DNA of 64,000 nucleotides. Source: Flavobacterium phragmitis. Its GTDB lineage: Bacteria > Bacteroidota > Bacteroidia > Flavobacteriales > Flavobacteriaceae. This document shows positions 37,407-46,199 of this stretch, piece after piece; position 1 is the first letter of the stretch; each line of letters begins with the position of its first letter. The notes under the pieces are model-generated. The model did not search any database, was not told where the DNA came from, and saw only the letters and a program-made list of their open reading frames with translations. The stretch is taken from NCBI RefSeq assembly GCF_900112575.1, contig NZ_FOMH01000002.1, positions 1 through 64,000 of the forward strand. Direction: 5' to 3'. A program made the translations under genes and the position numbers.

Positions 37407-38798
37407 TTAATATCCTGGATTCTGCGGTCTCAGGTTTGGATTTGCACTCAGTTCATTCTGTGGTATTGGAAGCAGGCTGTCGGTAGTATTCCATCCCTGC
37501 TTAACTGCTGCAAGAACGGCATCAATTTTATTATACCGTTTCAAGTCAAAGAATCGATGCCCCTGTTCTGTGAAAAGCTCATATTTCCTTTCTTCAAGCA
37601 CCGCCTGAAGAATTTCATTCTGAGTTAAGGCTGCTGTATCGCCAAGTCCCGCACGATGTCTTATCTTATTGAGATCCTCCTTAGCGCCTATTAAGTCACC
37701 TTGATGCGCTCTGGCTTCAGCTCTTATCAGGTACTGCTCTGCCGTTCTAAAGACAATAGAGTATTCTTTGGAAGTTCCCGTAAAGTCCTGCTGTTTATAT
37801 TTATAAGGATGATAATAAGGAGTATTCCCATTCATAACGGTTTTAATCCAGCTGTTTTTTCTAAGATCTCCGGAAGTGAAAGAATTAAATAAGTCTGGGT
37901 TTAGAGAGGTAAGCACTGGGGGAGCAGAAAGAAATATAAAGGTTGCGCCTTCCTGCGCATTCTGTCCCGCAACAGCTGATTTTAGCTGCCAGATGGTTTC
38001 TTTGGAGCCGATTAAAAAAACCTGATTCAGATCAGAGTTCAATATATAGGTGCTGCTTTGGTTTAAAACGGCCGAAGATTCGTTTGCAGCTTCTGCATAT
38101 AACCCTCTGTGCAAATAGACTCTTGCCAGCAGTGCCTTAACTGTATATTTATTGGGACGGATTCTTTCCGTGCTGCTGTAGGCCGCAGGAAGCAGATCAG
38201 CTGCATTTTGTAGATCATCAGTTATATTTTTGTAAACATCATCCAAGGGCTGGCGCGTCACATAGGCGTTGGCAGTATAATCCGTAGTTTTGATATAGGG
38301 TATGTCACCAAATAAATTTACCAGATAAAAATGAACCAAAGCTCTTATAAATAAAGATTCTCCCCGCAGTTTTGCCTTATTCTCTGCCGAAAAAACGGTA
38401 CTCTCCGCCACACCTTCCAAAACTGCATTTGCCGCATAAATCTGATTATAGGAATTATTCCAGTAATCGGCCACATTTGAATTAGACGGCAGAAGTGCAT
38501 TATTAAAAAAGCTGACCGTAGTGCTGGTCGGCGACCCGAAGGCAATAAGTTCGTCTGTATAATTTCCAAGCTGATTTGATATACCTGTATTGGCTCCGGT
38601 TAATATTCCCGTATCTCTAAGCTTTGCATAAATATCAGAAAGTGCAGCATCTGCTGTCGCATTGTCTTTAAAAACCCCTTCGCTGGTAAGCTGCGATTCT
38701 GGAAGATCCACTTCTACAAATGAATCACATGATACCTCAGCAAAAGCGAGCATTACAATAAAAAAAACTCTGAAGGATATAAAAAATTGTGTTTTCAT
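37407..38798 (-). CDS. RagB/SusD family outer-membrane lipoprotein
   Basis: This 463-residue protein has a lipoprotein signal with AEVSCDS lipobox and the SusD features: TPR-like helices, YLIRAEA near the middle, and the closing KRYNKIDAVLAA with DSLLPIPQNEL and NPGY end. SusD lipoproteins cap the SusC channel and bind substrate. The gene starts 11 bases after susC ends. The substrate is not evident; the peptidase partner points to peptides rather than glycans. Confidence 0.9.
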   Translation of the reverse strand: MKTQFFISFRVFFIVMLAFAEVSCDSFVEVDLPESQLTSEGVFKDNATADAALSDIYAKLRDTGILTGANTGISNQLGNYTDELIAFGSPTSTTVSFFNNALLPSNSNVADYWNNSYNQIYAANAVLEGVAESTVFSAENKAKLRGESLFIRALVHFYLVNLFGDIPYIKTTDYTANAYVTRQPLDDVYKNITDDLQNAADLLPAAYSSTERIRPNKYTVKALLARVYLHRGLYAEAANESSAVLNQSSTYILNSDLNQVFLIGSKETIWQLKSAVAGQNAQEGATFIFLSAPPVLTSLNPDLFNSFTSGDLRKNSWIKTVMNGNTPYYHPYKYKQQDFTGTSKEYSIVFRTAEQYLIRAEARAHQGDLIGAKEDLNKIRHRAGLGDTAALTQNEILQAVLEERKYELFTEQGHRFFDLKRYNKIDAVLAAVKQGWNTTDSLLPIPQNELSANPNLRPQNPGY

Positions 38799-38809
38799 GA
38801 TTTTCGGAT

Positions 38810-41800
38810 TTAAAATGTCAGCTGTATGCCGGCAGTCATTATTTTTAAGGGCGGCAGATATCCCATAGTGGTAAATTCAGGATCGCCATCCCTGTATTTT
38901 GTGAAAGTAAGCAGGTTCTGCCCCTGAAGCATAAGTCTGCATTGCGTCTCTTTCAATTTCAGGGGAAGATCATAGGTAAGCGCAATATTTTTAAGACGGA
39001 TATATGATGCGTCCTCATTGCTGGCTGTGCTCCTGCTGTAGAAATAATTCGCGTTTACCGCAGCGCTGTTCGTGCCTGAGGTGTAAAGCTGATAGACTGC
39101 CTGATCGTTAAGCCCCTGCCAGCTGTCGGACATTCTTACAGGCTGGTTGAGCATCTGCCCTGCAAGACCATTTAAATAGGATCTGTTCTGCTGATTGACA
39201 AACTGGAATAGAAAATCCAGTTTCCAATTCCTGAAACTGATCTGATTCTGAAGTCCTCCGTAATATTTTGGGTTCAGGTCCGCGGCTATCTGCTGGTCAT
39301 CGGGGAAAGATATCTTCCCGTCACCATTAAGATCTTCAAACTGATAAACGCCGGTCTGCGGATCAACTCCTTTATACTGATATAGCAGCCTAATATTTAG
39401 AGGCTCTCCAATTCTGTACTGCTGGCTGTAGGAGGAGCTTTCCAGCCCTGGAAATCGCACCAGCCTGTTTCTTGCAAATGTCAAATTAAAGCTGGTTGTC
39501 CAGTTAAAACTGCCTGCATTTACGTTTACGGTTCTCAGTGTGAGTTCCAGTCCTTTATTTTCTACCACTGCATCCAAATTGCCCTGCAGGATTGTAAAAC
39601 CTGTTGTGCCTGCAATCGGCATCCCGGTCAGCTGATTTGAAGAACGGTTCTGATACCATGAGGCAGTTGTGAAAATTCGATCCTGAAGAAAGCCAAGTTC
39701 AAGAGCTGCTTCAAATTTTTTATTTATTTCCCACCCAAAATCTTTATTAAAAAGTCTGGAAGGCTGCAGGCCTGCTGTTCCGTTGTAGGATGTCTGCGAA
39801 ACAGTGTACGTATCCAAATACTGGTAATCCCCTATCTGGTCATTTCCAGTTGATCCGTAACTTGTTCTGAGTTTTCCAAAACTCAGCCAAGAACTCTCTT
39901 TCAGGAAATTCTCTTTTGAGAAGAGCCATGCTGCTCCTGCGGCACCAAAAAGAGCAAATTGATTCCCCGGACCAAAACGGCTTGAACCATCTCTTCTGGC
40001 CGTTAGATTCAGTATATACTTTTGCTGCCAGTTGTAATTGATTCTCCCAAAAAATGCCTGATAGCGGTACTGTGTATCATCATCAAGCAGTATGGTAACG
40101 TAAGACGCGGCTGCCAGATTATAGATAAGACTGTTAGAGGCAAATCCGTTACCGGTCTGGTACAGACTGGCCGAATTCTGACTCTGAAAAGTCGCTCCCA
40201 ATAATACATCCAAACTGCCCTGTGCAATATCTTTTGAATAATTTAGCTGCGGTTCTGCAATCCATGAAGATCGGGAAGTGTTATTCATATAAATGCTTGA
40301 TCTGGCACTTGTAATATTATTTGCAGGATTATAAATCGTGGAAGGCGAAATTCTGGTTTCTGCTGTAGAAAGGTTTGTAAAACCAAAACTGCTTTTTATA
40401 AAAAAATTGGAAAATATCTCGTATGAAAGCACCGTATTGGCAACTAAATCATTTGTTTTTGATTTAAAAACCGCATTAAGATTCCTCAGAGGATTATTCC
40501 ACGTTTTATTCTCCCAGTTCAGACTTCCATCAGCATTATAAAGAGCAGGCGCATTTGGAGCCAGATTCCGGGCATCGCTTGTAAAATCAAATGCAGGCAG
40601 TTTGTTATCCTGAACATTATATCCGGCAGAAAAACTCAGACGAAACCTGCCGTTATCTGACTGATGGTTTAAATTAAACTGGCTTCCTCCTTTCTTGTAA
40701 AGTGCATCTCCCACAAATACTGTCGATTCAGTATAGTAGTTCCCTGACAAGAGAAACTGTGTTTTCTCCGAGCCTCCTGAAACTGATCCGCTTATATTAC
40801 TGATTAGTGCAGTGCCTCCAAGAAGTTCTTTCTGCCACTCTGTGGAACGGTTCTGGTCCCAGGTTCCATTGACATCATAATCACGAGTCTGGTAAGAAAC
40901 TTTGTCATTTTCAAAAGCCTTTCTTCGCATTGCAAGATACTGCTCGGTATTCATCAGATCCATGAATCTGGTTACTTTTCCAGTTCCTGTTGATGCCTGC
41001 ACTGTAAATACTGTTTTGCCTGCAGTCCCTTTTTTAGTGGTGATAAGCACCACTCCATTAGCACCTCTGGATCCGTAAATAGCAGTGGCATCCGCATCTT
41101 TCAAAACCTCAATGCTCTGTATATTTTCCGGGTTGATGCTGTTTAAAGGGCTTGTAACAGTCGGATATGGAGTTGCAGTCTGATTATATCCTATAGGGGT
41201 TGAAGCATAAGGAACACCGTCAATAATATATAAAGGCGCATTGGCATCAGAGCGGAGACTGTTCTGGCCTCTGATTTTAATATCAAAACCTCCGCCCGGA
41301 ACACCTGTAGTCTGCGTCACGCTGACACCTGCCATTCGTCCCTGCATTGTGGCAAGCACATTAGTCACCGGCTGTGTTTCAATATCTTTAGAAGTAATTC
41401 GCGCAATGCTTCCGGTGCGCTCGCTTTCTTTCACGGAATAATAACCTGCATTTACTTTTACTTCCTGCAATGTAGTAGTATCGTACTGCAGCGCAATATC
41501 TATTCTGCTTCTGTCCTGCACCGGGATAAAAGCCTTTTTGAACCCGATGAAAGAAACCACAAGGGTATCGCCCGAATCTGCAGTTATCGCATACTGCCCG
41601 CTGTAATCTGAAATGGCAGATGATCCTGCCCTGCTTTTAACTGCGATGGAGACTCCTGGAAGCGGTGAATTTCCATCTGTAACGGTTCCTTGGATTGTAA
41701 TTTCCTGAAAGGGAAACTTAGATATCCGGCTCAAACTTCCGGCAAATGAAGATGAAAATGACAGCAGTATGCATGAAAAAATTATGCAATAAAGTGCCTT

Positions 41801-41830
41801 CCCATCCTTGTAAAATGAAGAATAATTCAT
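38810..41830 (-). CDS. SusC/RagA family TonB-linked outer-membrane protein
   Basis: This 1006-residue protein has a signal peptide, a CarboxypepD_reg-like domain (ITIQGTVTDGNSPLPGVSI), a plug domain with the SusC signature IRGQNSL and YIIDGVPY, and a long beta-barrel ending in a C-terminal phenylalanine (MTAGIQLTF). It imports or moves substrates with TonB energy. It heads the operon with susD and an S9 peptidase. Upstream lies a roughly 400-base leader with a candidate attenuator (42066-42194). Confidence 0.9.
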   Translation of the reverse strand: MNYSSFYKDGKALYCIIFSCILLSFSSSFAGSLSRISKFPFQEITIQGTVTDGNSPLPGVSIAVKSRAGSSAISDYSGQYAITADSGDTLVVSFIGFKKAFIPVQDRSRIDIALQYDTTTLQEVKVNAGYYSVKESERTGSIARITSKDIETQPVTNVLATMQGRMAGVSVTQTTGVPGGGFDIKIRGQNSLRSDANAPLYIIDGVPYASTPIGYNQTATPYPTVTSPLNSINPENIQSIEVLKDADATAIYGSRGANGVVLITTKKGTAGKTVFTVQASTGTGKVTRFMDLMNTEQYLAMRRKAFENDKVSYQTRDYDVNGTWDQNRSTEWQKELLGGTALISNISGSVSGGSEKTQFLLSGNYYTESTVFVGDALYKKGGSQFNLNHQSDNGRFRLSFSAGYNVQDNKLPAFDFTSDARNLAPNAPALYNADGSLNWENKTWNNPLRNLNAVFKSKTNDLVANTVLSYEIFSNFFIKSSFGFTNLSTAETRISPSTIYNPANNITSARSSIYMNNTSRSSWIAEPQLNYSKDIAQGSLDVLLGATFQSQNSASLYQTGNGFASNSLIYNLAAASYVTILLDDDTQYRYQAFFGRINYNWQQKYILNLTARRDGSSRFGPGNQFALFGAAGAAWLFSKENFLKESSWLSFGKLRTSYGSTGNDQIGDYQYLDTYTVSQTSYNGTAGLQPSRLFNKDFGWEINKKFEAALELGFLQDRIFTTASWYQNRSSNQLTGMPIAGTTGFTILQGNLDAVVENKGLELTLRTVNVNAGSFNWTTSFNLTFARNRLVRFPGLESSSYSQQYRIGEPLNIRLLYQYKGVDPQTGVYQFEDLNGDGKISFPDDQQIAADLNPKYYGGLQNQISFRNWKLDFLFQFVNQQNRSYLNGLAGQMLNQPVRMSDSWQGLNDQAVYQLYTSGTNSAAVNANYFYSRSTASNEDASYIRLKNIALTYDLPLKLKETQCRLMLQGQNLLTFTKYRDGDPEFTTMGYLPPLKIMTAGIQLTF

Positions 41831-42065
41831 AATATTGGGATTGGTTAGTTAAATATGGATTTGATTAGCTAAGGTCCTCTGCTCTAGTTTGGTCGCTGCA
41901 GCTGAGGGCCATTTTTTATGCATCAAGTAAACGACTTAATGATCATAAGTAGGATGAATTATTTATTTCACTTGCACAAATGTTTAAACGTTCGACTTCA
42001 TAATGCGAAAACTAAAAGCAAAAACATAAGGATATCGCTAAGAATAACTGGAGAGTTTTGAGCAT

Positions 42066-42194
42066 AAAAAAGGCGTGGGACTCAGCTTATTGACTTGAGG
42101 TACTGGAAATACCGAGGAACAATAAGTGAGCCCACGCCAAAGGCGTGAGCATCTTACTTATCCTCTCGTTCCTTCTAAATTTCCAGTTTTCAAG
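42066..42194 (-). promoter_or_regulatory. Candidate attenuator in the susC leader
   Basis: Read on the minus strand there are three mutually complementary blocks. Block 1 is 42194-42142, block 2 is 42138-42120 extended to about 42097, and block 3 is 42092-42072 followed by six Ts (42071-42066). Block 2 pairs with block 3 (GGCGTGGGCTCA with TGAGTCCCACGCC) to form a terminator. It can instead pair with block 1, matching CTTGA...ACTGGAAAT with ATTTCCAGT...TCAAG and GCTCACGCC with GGCGTGGGC, which would free block 3. Such exclusive pairing is typical of attenuators. The ligand or trigger is unknown, and a mobile palindromic repeat is the alternative. Confidence 0.5.
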
Positions 42195-42240
42195 TCGAGA
42201 TTCTAAGCGAATGCTTCAAATATTTTTATGTGAAGAATCG

Positions 42241-42248
42241 CAAATATA
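42241..42248 (-). promoter_or_regulatory. Candidate -7 promoter element for susC
   Basis: The minus strand reads TATATTTG, matching TAnnTTTG. Transcription from here would begin near 42234, read through the candidate attenuator and reach susC at 41830, giving a leader of about 400 bases. Confidence 0.4.
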
Positions 42249-42336
42249 TAAATTCAAAAACAAATATAATAAAAAAAACTAACAACTACACATATATGTG
42301 TATGATTAATATTTTTTTATACTGCAATTTTAACAT

Positions 42337-42558
42337 GTGGAAGAAAAAGAAATAAATAAAGTACAAATTAACCTCGGAGCTACTATAAGGAAAATTAGAG
42401 AAGAAAAGGATCAATATTCTCAATCTAAATTAGCTGTAGAAATTGGTATGTCAGTAAATCAGGTCGCCAGAATAGAAAGAGGAGAAACTAATCCAACAGT
42501 GAAAACACTAAGTTTAATTGCAAAAGCTTTAAAGGTTAATATAAAAGATTTTTTTTAA
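42337..42558 (+). CDS. XRE-family HTH regulator
   Basis: This 73-residue protein is a single XRE/Cro helix-turn-helix domain: LGATIRKIREEK, the recognition helix in SKLAVEIGMSVNQVARIERGE, and TLSLIAKALKV. The start is GTG at 42337; no ATG is in frame upstream. It is followed by its own terminator at 42571. It could repress the ATPase gene pair downstream or the divergent susC leader. Confidence 0.85.
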   Translation: MEEKEINKVQINLGATIRKIREEKDQYSQSKLAVEIGMSVNQVARIERGETNPTVKTLSLIAKALKVNIKDFF

Positions 42559-42570
42559 GAATAAATAAAT

Positions 42571-42591
42571 AGATGCTTAGGCATCTTTTTT
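42571..42591 (+). terminator. Intrinsic terminator of the XRE gene
   Basis: AGATGC (42571-42576) pairs with GCATCT (42581-42586), followed by six Ts. It lies 12 bases after the XRE stop codon. Confidence 0.7.
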
Positions 42592-42815
42592 ATTTAAATT
42601 AAAAAAAAGGGTAATTATACCTAATTAAATTTGCTTGAGATAGTCTAATTTTCAAAATTTAAATAGTATTCAGGAAAACCGTAAAGAAAACCATAAATGG
42701 TTTCAAATTTATTAACTTTAAATGTCACAAATAAATTAAATATGTCTGTCTAAATACTTTCTATTTAGTATTATGCGCTTAGACAGATACAAAAGATAGG
42801 CCAAAAATATAGAAT

Positions 42816-44672
42816 ATGATAACAAAATGGACAATCAAAAATTTTAAATCCGTTTCAAAAAAAACTGAACTTAAATTCGAACCACTTACAATTTTTGCAG
42901 GTGCAAATAGTTCAGGAAAGAGTACAATTATCCAAAGTTTACTTTTGACTGCTCAGACAATACAAAACTCTGTCACCTCAAGATCCGTAATTTTAAATGG
43001 ACATATATCAAAATTTGGAAATTTTAATGATATTCTTTCACATAATGAAAAAGATAAAAAAGATATAGAAATAGGTTTTTCCTTAATTCCTAAAAATAGC
43101 CATTTAAATGAGTCCTCATACAGGAGATATATGCTTCCTTATGATGAAGAAGTCAATAAACTTGACTTACAATTCAGTTTTTCCGCAAACAGTAATCAAG
43201 TGGAGCAACTTAATCCAATTTTAAACAGCGTCAATATTTCTAGTGAATTAAATGATAAGGTTAAACAAAAAATTAATATTAAAAGATCTAGCAAAACGTT
43301 TGAGGAGCGACAATCAGAATTTAAAATTAATACATTATCAAATATTGACAAACAATCGATGGAATTTGAAGTTGATATTTCTCCAAAATCAAGAACAGCT
43401 AGCCGCTACTATAGAGTACCGATGGATGTGAAATTTATCGGCGTCAATTTGTTGCATTTTCTTCCTTACAGCATTATTGGTGTATATAATGAGCTTGATA
43501 CAGAAATCGCATACATTTTAAAAACACTTGAAGGTAAAATTCCATACATAGATTTTGATCATATTGAGCATGTTGATATAATTTTAAATAAAGAATTTCA
43601 AGCACTAATCTTAAATATATTTATAGATTTAGTTGAAAACACAAAAATTGTCGATGAAGCACAAAACGAGCGAATAGTAGAAAGTTTTAGGGCTTCTGTA
43701 AAAACTTTAAAAACCAACTTTACGTCAAAAAATTTAAAAAAATGTTTAAGCAATAGGTATTTTCAAAGGACAATAGTTACCTCATTTGAAGAAAAGAAAA
43801 TGGAAATTGAAAAAATCTTCAGTAAAATTAGATCAGATAAATACATTAAAGTAAGAACATTACCATTGCATCTACCCGAAGTTGACTATATTGAAAACTA
43901 TTTTAAAAGAAATTTAAAATATTTAGGTCCTTTAAGAGATGAACCTAAGGCAATTTATCCTTTAGAAGGATACGCTGATTCAACTGATGTTGGTTTCAAA
44001 GGAGAAAATACAGCCGCCGTTCTAGAGGTTCATAAAAATACAATGATAACTTATATACCTTCATCAGAATTTGAAAAAAATACTGAAGATAAGTCAGCAA
44101 AAGAAGTCACTCTTCAAAATGCAGTTTTAGATTGGCTTATTTATTTAGGAGTTGCCACAGATTACAAAACTTCTGATAAAGGTAAATTAGGTCATGAATT
44201 AACTGTTTCAACTGACTCGTCAAACAATTTTCAAGATTTAACACATGTTGGTGTGGGAGTTAGCCAAGTATTACCAATTTTAGTTTTATCATTATTAGCT
44301 AATTCTGATTCAACATTAATTTTCGAACAACCTGAACTTCACTTACACCCTAAAGTACAAACTCGTTTAGCCGATTTCTTTATTTCGTTAAATATTCTGG
44401 ATAAACAATGTATAGTAGAAACACATAGTGAATATTTAATAAATAGATTGCGTTATTTAGTAGCTACTTCCAATGGAGAATCATTGTCTAATAATTCGAT
44501 ATTATACTTTGTAGAAAAAGAAAATTCTCTATCAACTTACAGTGAAATAAGAATTAACAAATATGGTGTTATAAAAGACTGGCCTAAAGGATTTTTCGAT
44601 GAAAGTGAAAAGCTTGCATCGAAAATGTTGGAAGCAGCAATGCTGAAAAGAAAAAAAGAACAAGAGAATTAA
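42816..44672 (+). CDS. AAA/ABC-type ATPase with DUF3696
   Basis: This 618-residue protein is an OLD/RecF-like ATPase. Walker A GANSSGKS is at 29-36, Walker B FEQPELHLHP begins at 503, an H-loop VETHSEYL follows, and the C-terminal DUF3696 segment reads INKYGVIKDWPKGFFDES. Proteins of this type serve as regulatory ATPases in several two- and three-gene defence systems. It is encoded 2 bases before an unknown partner (44675), so the two form an operon. The region looks distinctly richer in A+T than the flanks. Confidence 0.8.
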   Translation: MITKWTIKNFKSVSKKTELKFEPLTIFAGANSSGKSTIIQSLLLTAQTIQNSVTSRSVILNGHISKFGNFNDILSHNEKDKKDIEIGFSLIPKNSHLNESSYRRYMLPYDEEVNKLDLQFSFSANSNQVEQLNPILNSVNISSELNDKVKQKINIKRSSKTFEERQSEFKINTLSNIDKQSMEFEVDISPKSRTASRYYRVPMDVKFIGVNLLHFLPYSIIGVYNELDTEIAYILKTLEGKIPYIDFDHIEHVDIILNKEFQALILNIFIDLVENTKIVDEAQNERIVESFRASVKTLKTNFTSKNLKKCLSNRYFQRTIVTSFEEKKMEIEKIFSKIRSDKYIKVRTLPLHLPEVDYIENYFKRNLKYLGPLRDEPKAIYPLEGYADSTDVGFKGENTAAVLEVHKNTMITYIPSSEFEKNTEDKSAKEVTLQNAVLDWLIYLGVATDYKTSDKGKLGHELTVSTDSSNNFQDLTHVGVGVSQVLPILVLSLLANSDSTLIFEQPELHLHPKVQTRLADFFISLNILDKQCIVETHSEYLINRLRYLVATSNGESLSNNSILYFVEKENSLSTYSEIRINKYGVIKDWPKGFFDESEKLASKMLEAAMLKRKKEQEN

Positions 44673-44674
44673 AT

Positions 44675-45685
44675 ATGAATTTTTTTATTGACCCATATGT
44701 TTTCTCTTTAAATAAGGAAACAATAACTAAAAAACAGCTAGAAGAATTTATTGAGAATCTCGTTGATTGGAAAAAACTTATAGATTTAAATTGGGGATGT
44801 GTTTTTAAACCTAGCGAAACCTTTGAAGTTTTATTTAAGTACAACTTGTTTCCATACATTGATAATATAAAGGAGTTAGTGGACAAATACGACATTGACT
44901 ACATACAACCAGAGGAAATTGATAAAATTGTAAATTCTATCCTAAATAAACTTCCATTACTTGAGGATTATTGTAAAATATCTGATATACTTATTGATGA
45001 GGATAATCTTCTAGCCTTAAAAGATAGAAATGAAGATTTTACTCATATATTTAAGAAGTTAGCTACAATTTTAAAAATAGATTGTATAATTAATCAAAAA
45101 AATGATGCCGAAAATATTATAATTTCAAACGATATTCTAACGCCTACAATTAAGTTTGATGCACTTATTTCAATAGTAGATTCCTCATATAAAATTGATT
45201 TACCCATTACAATAAATATCGAATTTTCACACTTTACCAATTTTAACGTATTTTGCTCAAAAATTGAACCTGCAATAATTTGGAGTAATGCCCAAACTGA
45301 TGACTGCATAAGAATGGCTATTTACATCAACATTTTCCAGATTGATCCTGCCTATAATTATATCTACGGTGAAAGTAAACCTAATTTTTCATTACATGAC
45401 AGCTTTTTTAAATCAGTTCAAGCATTGAACTTTCAAAAAGATGAAGGAAAAATCAATTTATTGAATAGATCAATTTGCGAGGAAATTTTGAGTATTAACA
45501 TGAAGGATACTCATGAATTGAGAGAAGGAAAAAGCGGAGGAAGCAATCAAATATCTCATAAAGGCTATTCGGCATGGAGAAGAGATGTTGATTATGAATA
45601 TCATTTACATTATTGGAAAAAAGGTAAAGATTTAGTATTTACTGATATCGTCCCACATAACAATTTTAAAATAACTAAAATATGA
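44675..45685 (+). CDS. Unknown partner of the DUF3696 ATPase
   Basis: This 336-residue protein is not recognised. The N-terminus FFIDPYVF resembles the first strand of a PIN-like domain, but the other acidic residues are unclear. The C-terminus has a conserved-looking motif: GSNQISHKGYSAWRRD then EYHLHYW and VPHNNF, rich in H, W and Y, which could be an active site. It is translated from 2 bases after the ATPase stop and is the likely effector of the pair. No function can be assigned with confidence. Confidence 0.6.
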   Translation: MNFFIDPYVFSLNKETITKKQLEEFIENLVDWKKLIDLNWGCVFKPSETFEVLFKYNLFPYIDNIKELVDKYDIDYIQPEEIDKIVNSILNKLPLLEDYCKISDILIDEDNLLALKDRNEDFTHIFKKLATILKIDCIINQKNDAENIIISNDILTPTIKFDALISIVDSSYKIDLPITINIEFSHFTNFNVFCSKIEPAIIWSNAQTDDCIRMAIYINIFQIDPAYNYIYGESKPNFSLHDSFFKSVQALNFQKDEGKINLLNRSICEEILSINMKDTHELREGKSGGSNQISHKGYSAWRRDVDYEYHLHYWKKGKDLVFTDIVPHNNFKITKI

Positions 45686-45797
45686 TATTATGGAAACAAT
45701 GATAACAGCTTTTAACAGCTAAAACGAATTTGTCCTATTAGTCCAAATATTCGCATTTTTAAAAACATATAAAAAGCATAATCTTTCTTCCCAGCCC

Positions 45798-45862
45798 CGA
45801 TTGCAGCGGAAATCCTTTTCTGCCGGAGTTCGGCACAAAAGATTGCAGCGCAAAGCGGGAGA
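45798..45862. repeat. Flavobacterial intergenic palindromic repeat
   Basis: ATCCTTTTCTGCCG (45812-45825) and CGGCACAAAAGAT (45831-45843) form an imperfect hairpin, flanked by two copies of ATTGCAGCG. Elements of this pattern recur between flavobacterial chromosomal genes, though a search would be needed to show it. It is a non-coding gap between the ATPase pair and the histone-like gene. Confidence 0.5.
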
Positions 45863-45890
45863 AGCTGCCCACAACACAATAATCAAAAAC

Positions 45891-45912
45891 AATGGGGCCA
45901 AAAAGCCCCATT
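45891..45912 (-). terminator. Terminator of the histone-like gene
   Basis: AATGGGGC (45891-45898) pairs with GCCCCATT (45905-45912). On the minus strand it is followed by GTTTTTGATT. It lies 40 bases beyond the stop of the gene at 45953. Confidence 0.7.
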
Positions 45913-45952
45913 ATTCCACCTTTTACTCTCAGCAGGAGACCAAAAGCAATAC

Positions 45953-46129
45953 TTATTTCTTAGACTCCTCAATAGAAACTTTTCTAAACTCTTTTAAAAG
46001 CTTTTCAATTTCCAAAGATGATTTACGGGCTCTTGCTCCCGCCGCCTTCACTCCTTTTTCGGCAAGCGAATCGGATTCCGTTTTAAAAGTATCAATCTCA
46101 GCATTAATTTTTTCTAATAAATCTTTCAT
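45953..46129 (-). CDS. Histone H1-like protein (short)
   Basis: This 58-residue protein starts MKDLLEKINAEIDTFKTES, has a basic centre KGVKAAGARARKSS, and ends KLLKEFRKVSIEESKK. It closely resembles the small histone H1-like (Hc1-type) proteins of flavobacteria, which bind DNA as nucleoid proteins. The A/G/R/K-rich middle and the helical ends fit. An element-borne copy may silence or protect incoming DNA. A terminator follows. Confidence 0.8.
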   Translation of the reverse strand: MKDLLEKINAEIDTFKTESDSLAEKGVKAAGARARKSSLEIEKLLKEFRKVSIEESKK

Positions 46130-46199
46130 GTTTTCTGTTTTTTATAATTACACGGCAAAAATAATAACTTCATCAGCAAATCCTAATTAAAGCTGCTTA

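Noticed and set aside
45801..46190. Plus-strand open frame of 129 codons
   Set aside because: It is the antisense of the histone H1-like gene and an intergenic repeat.
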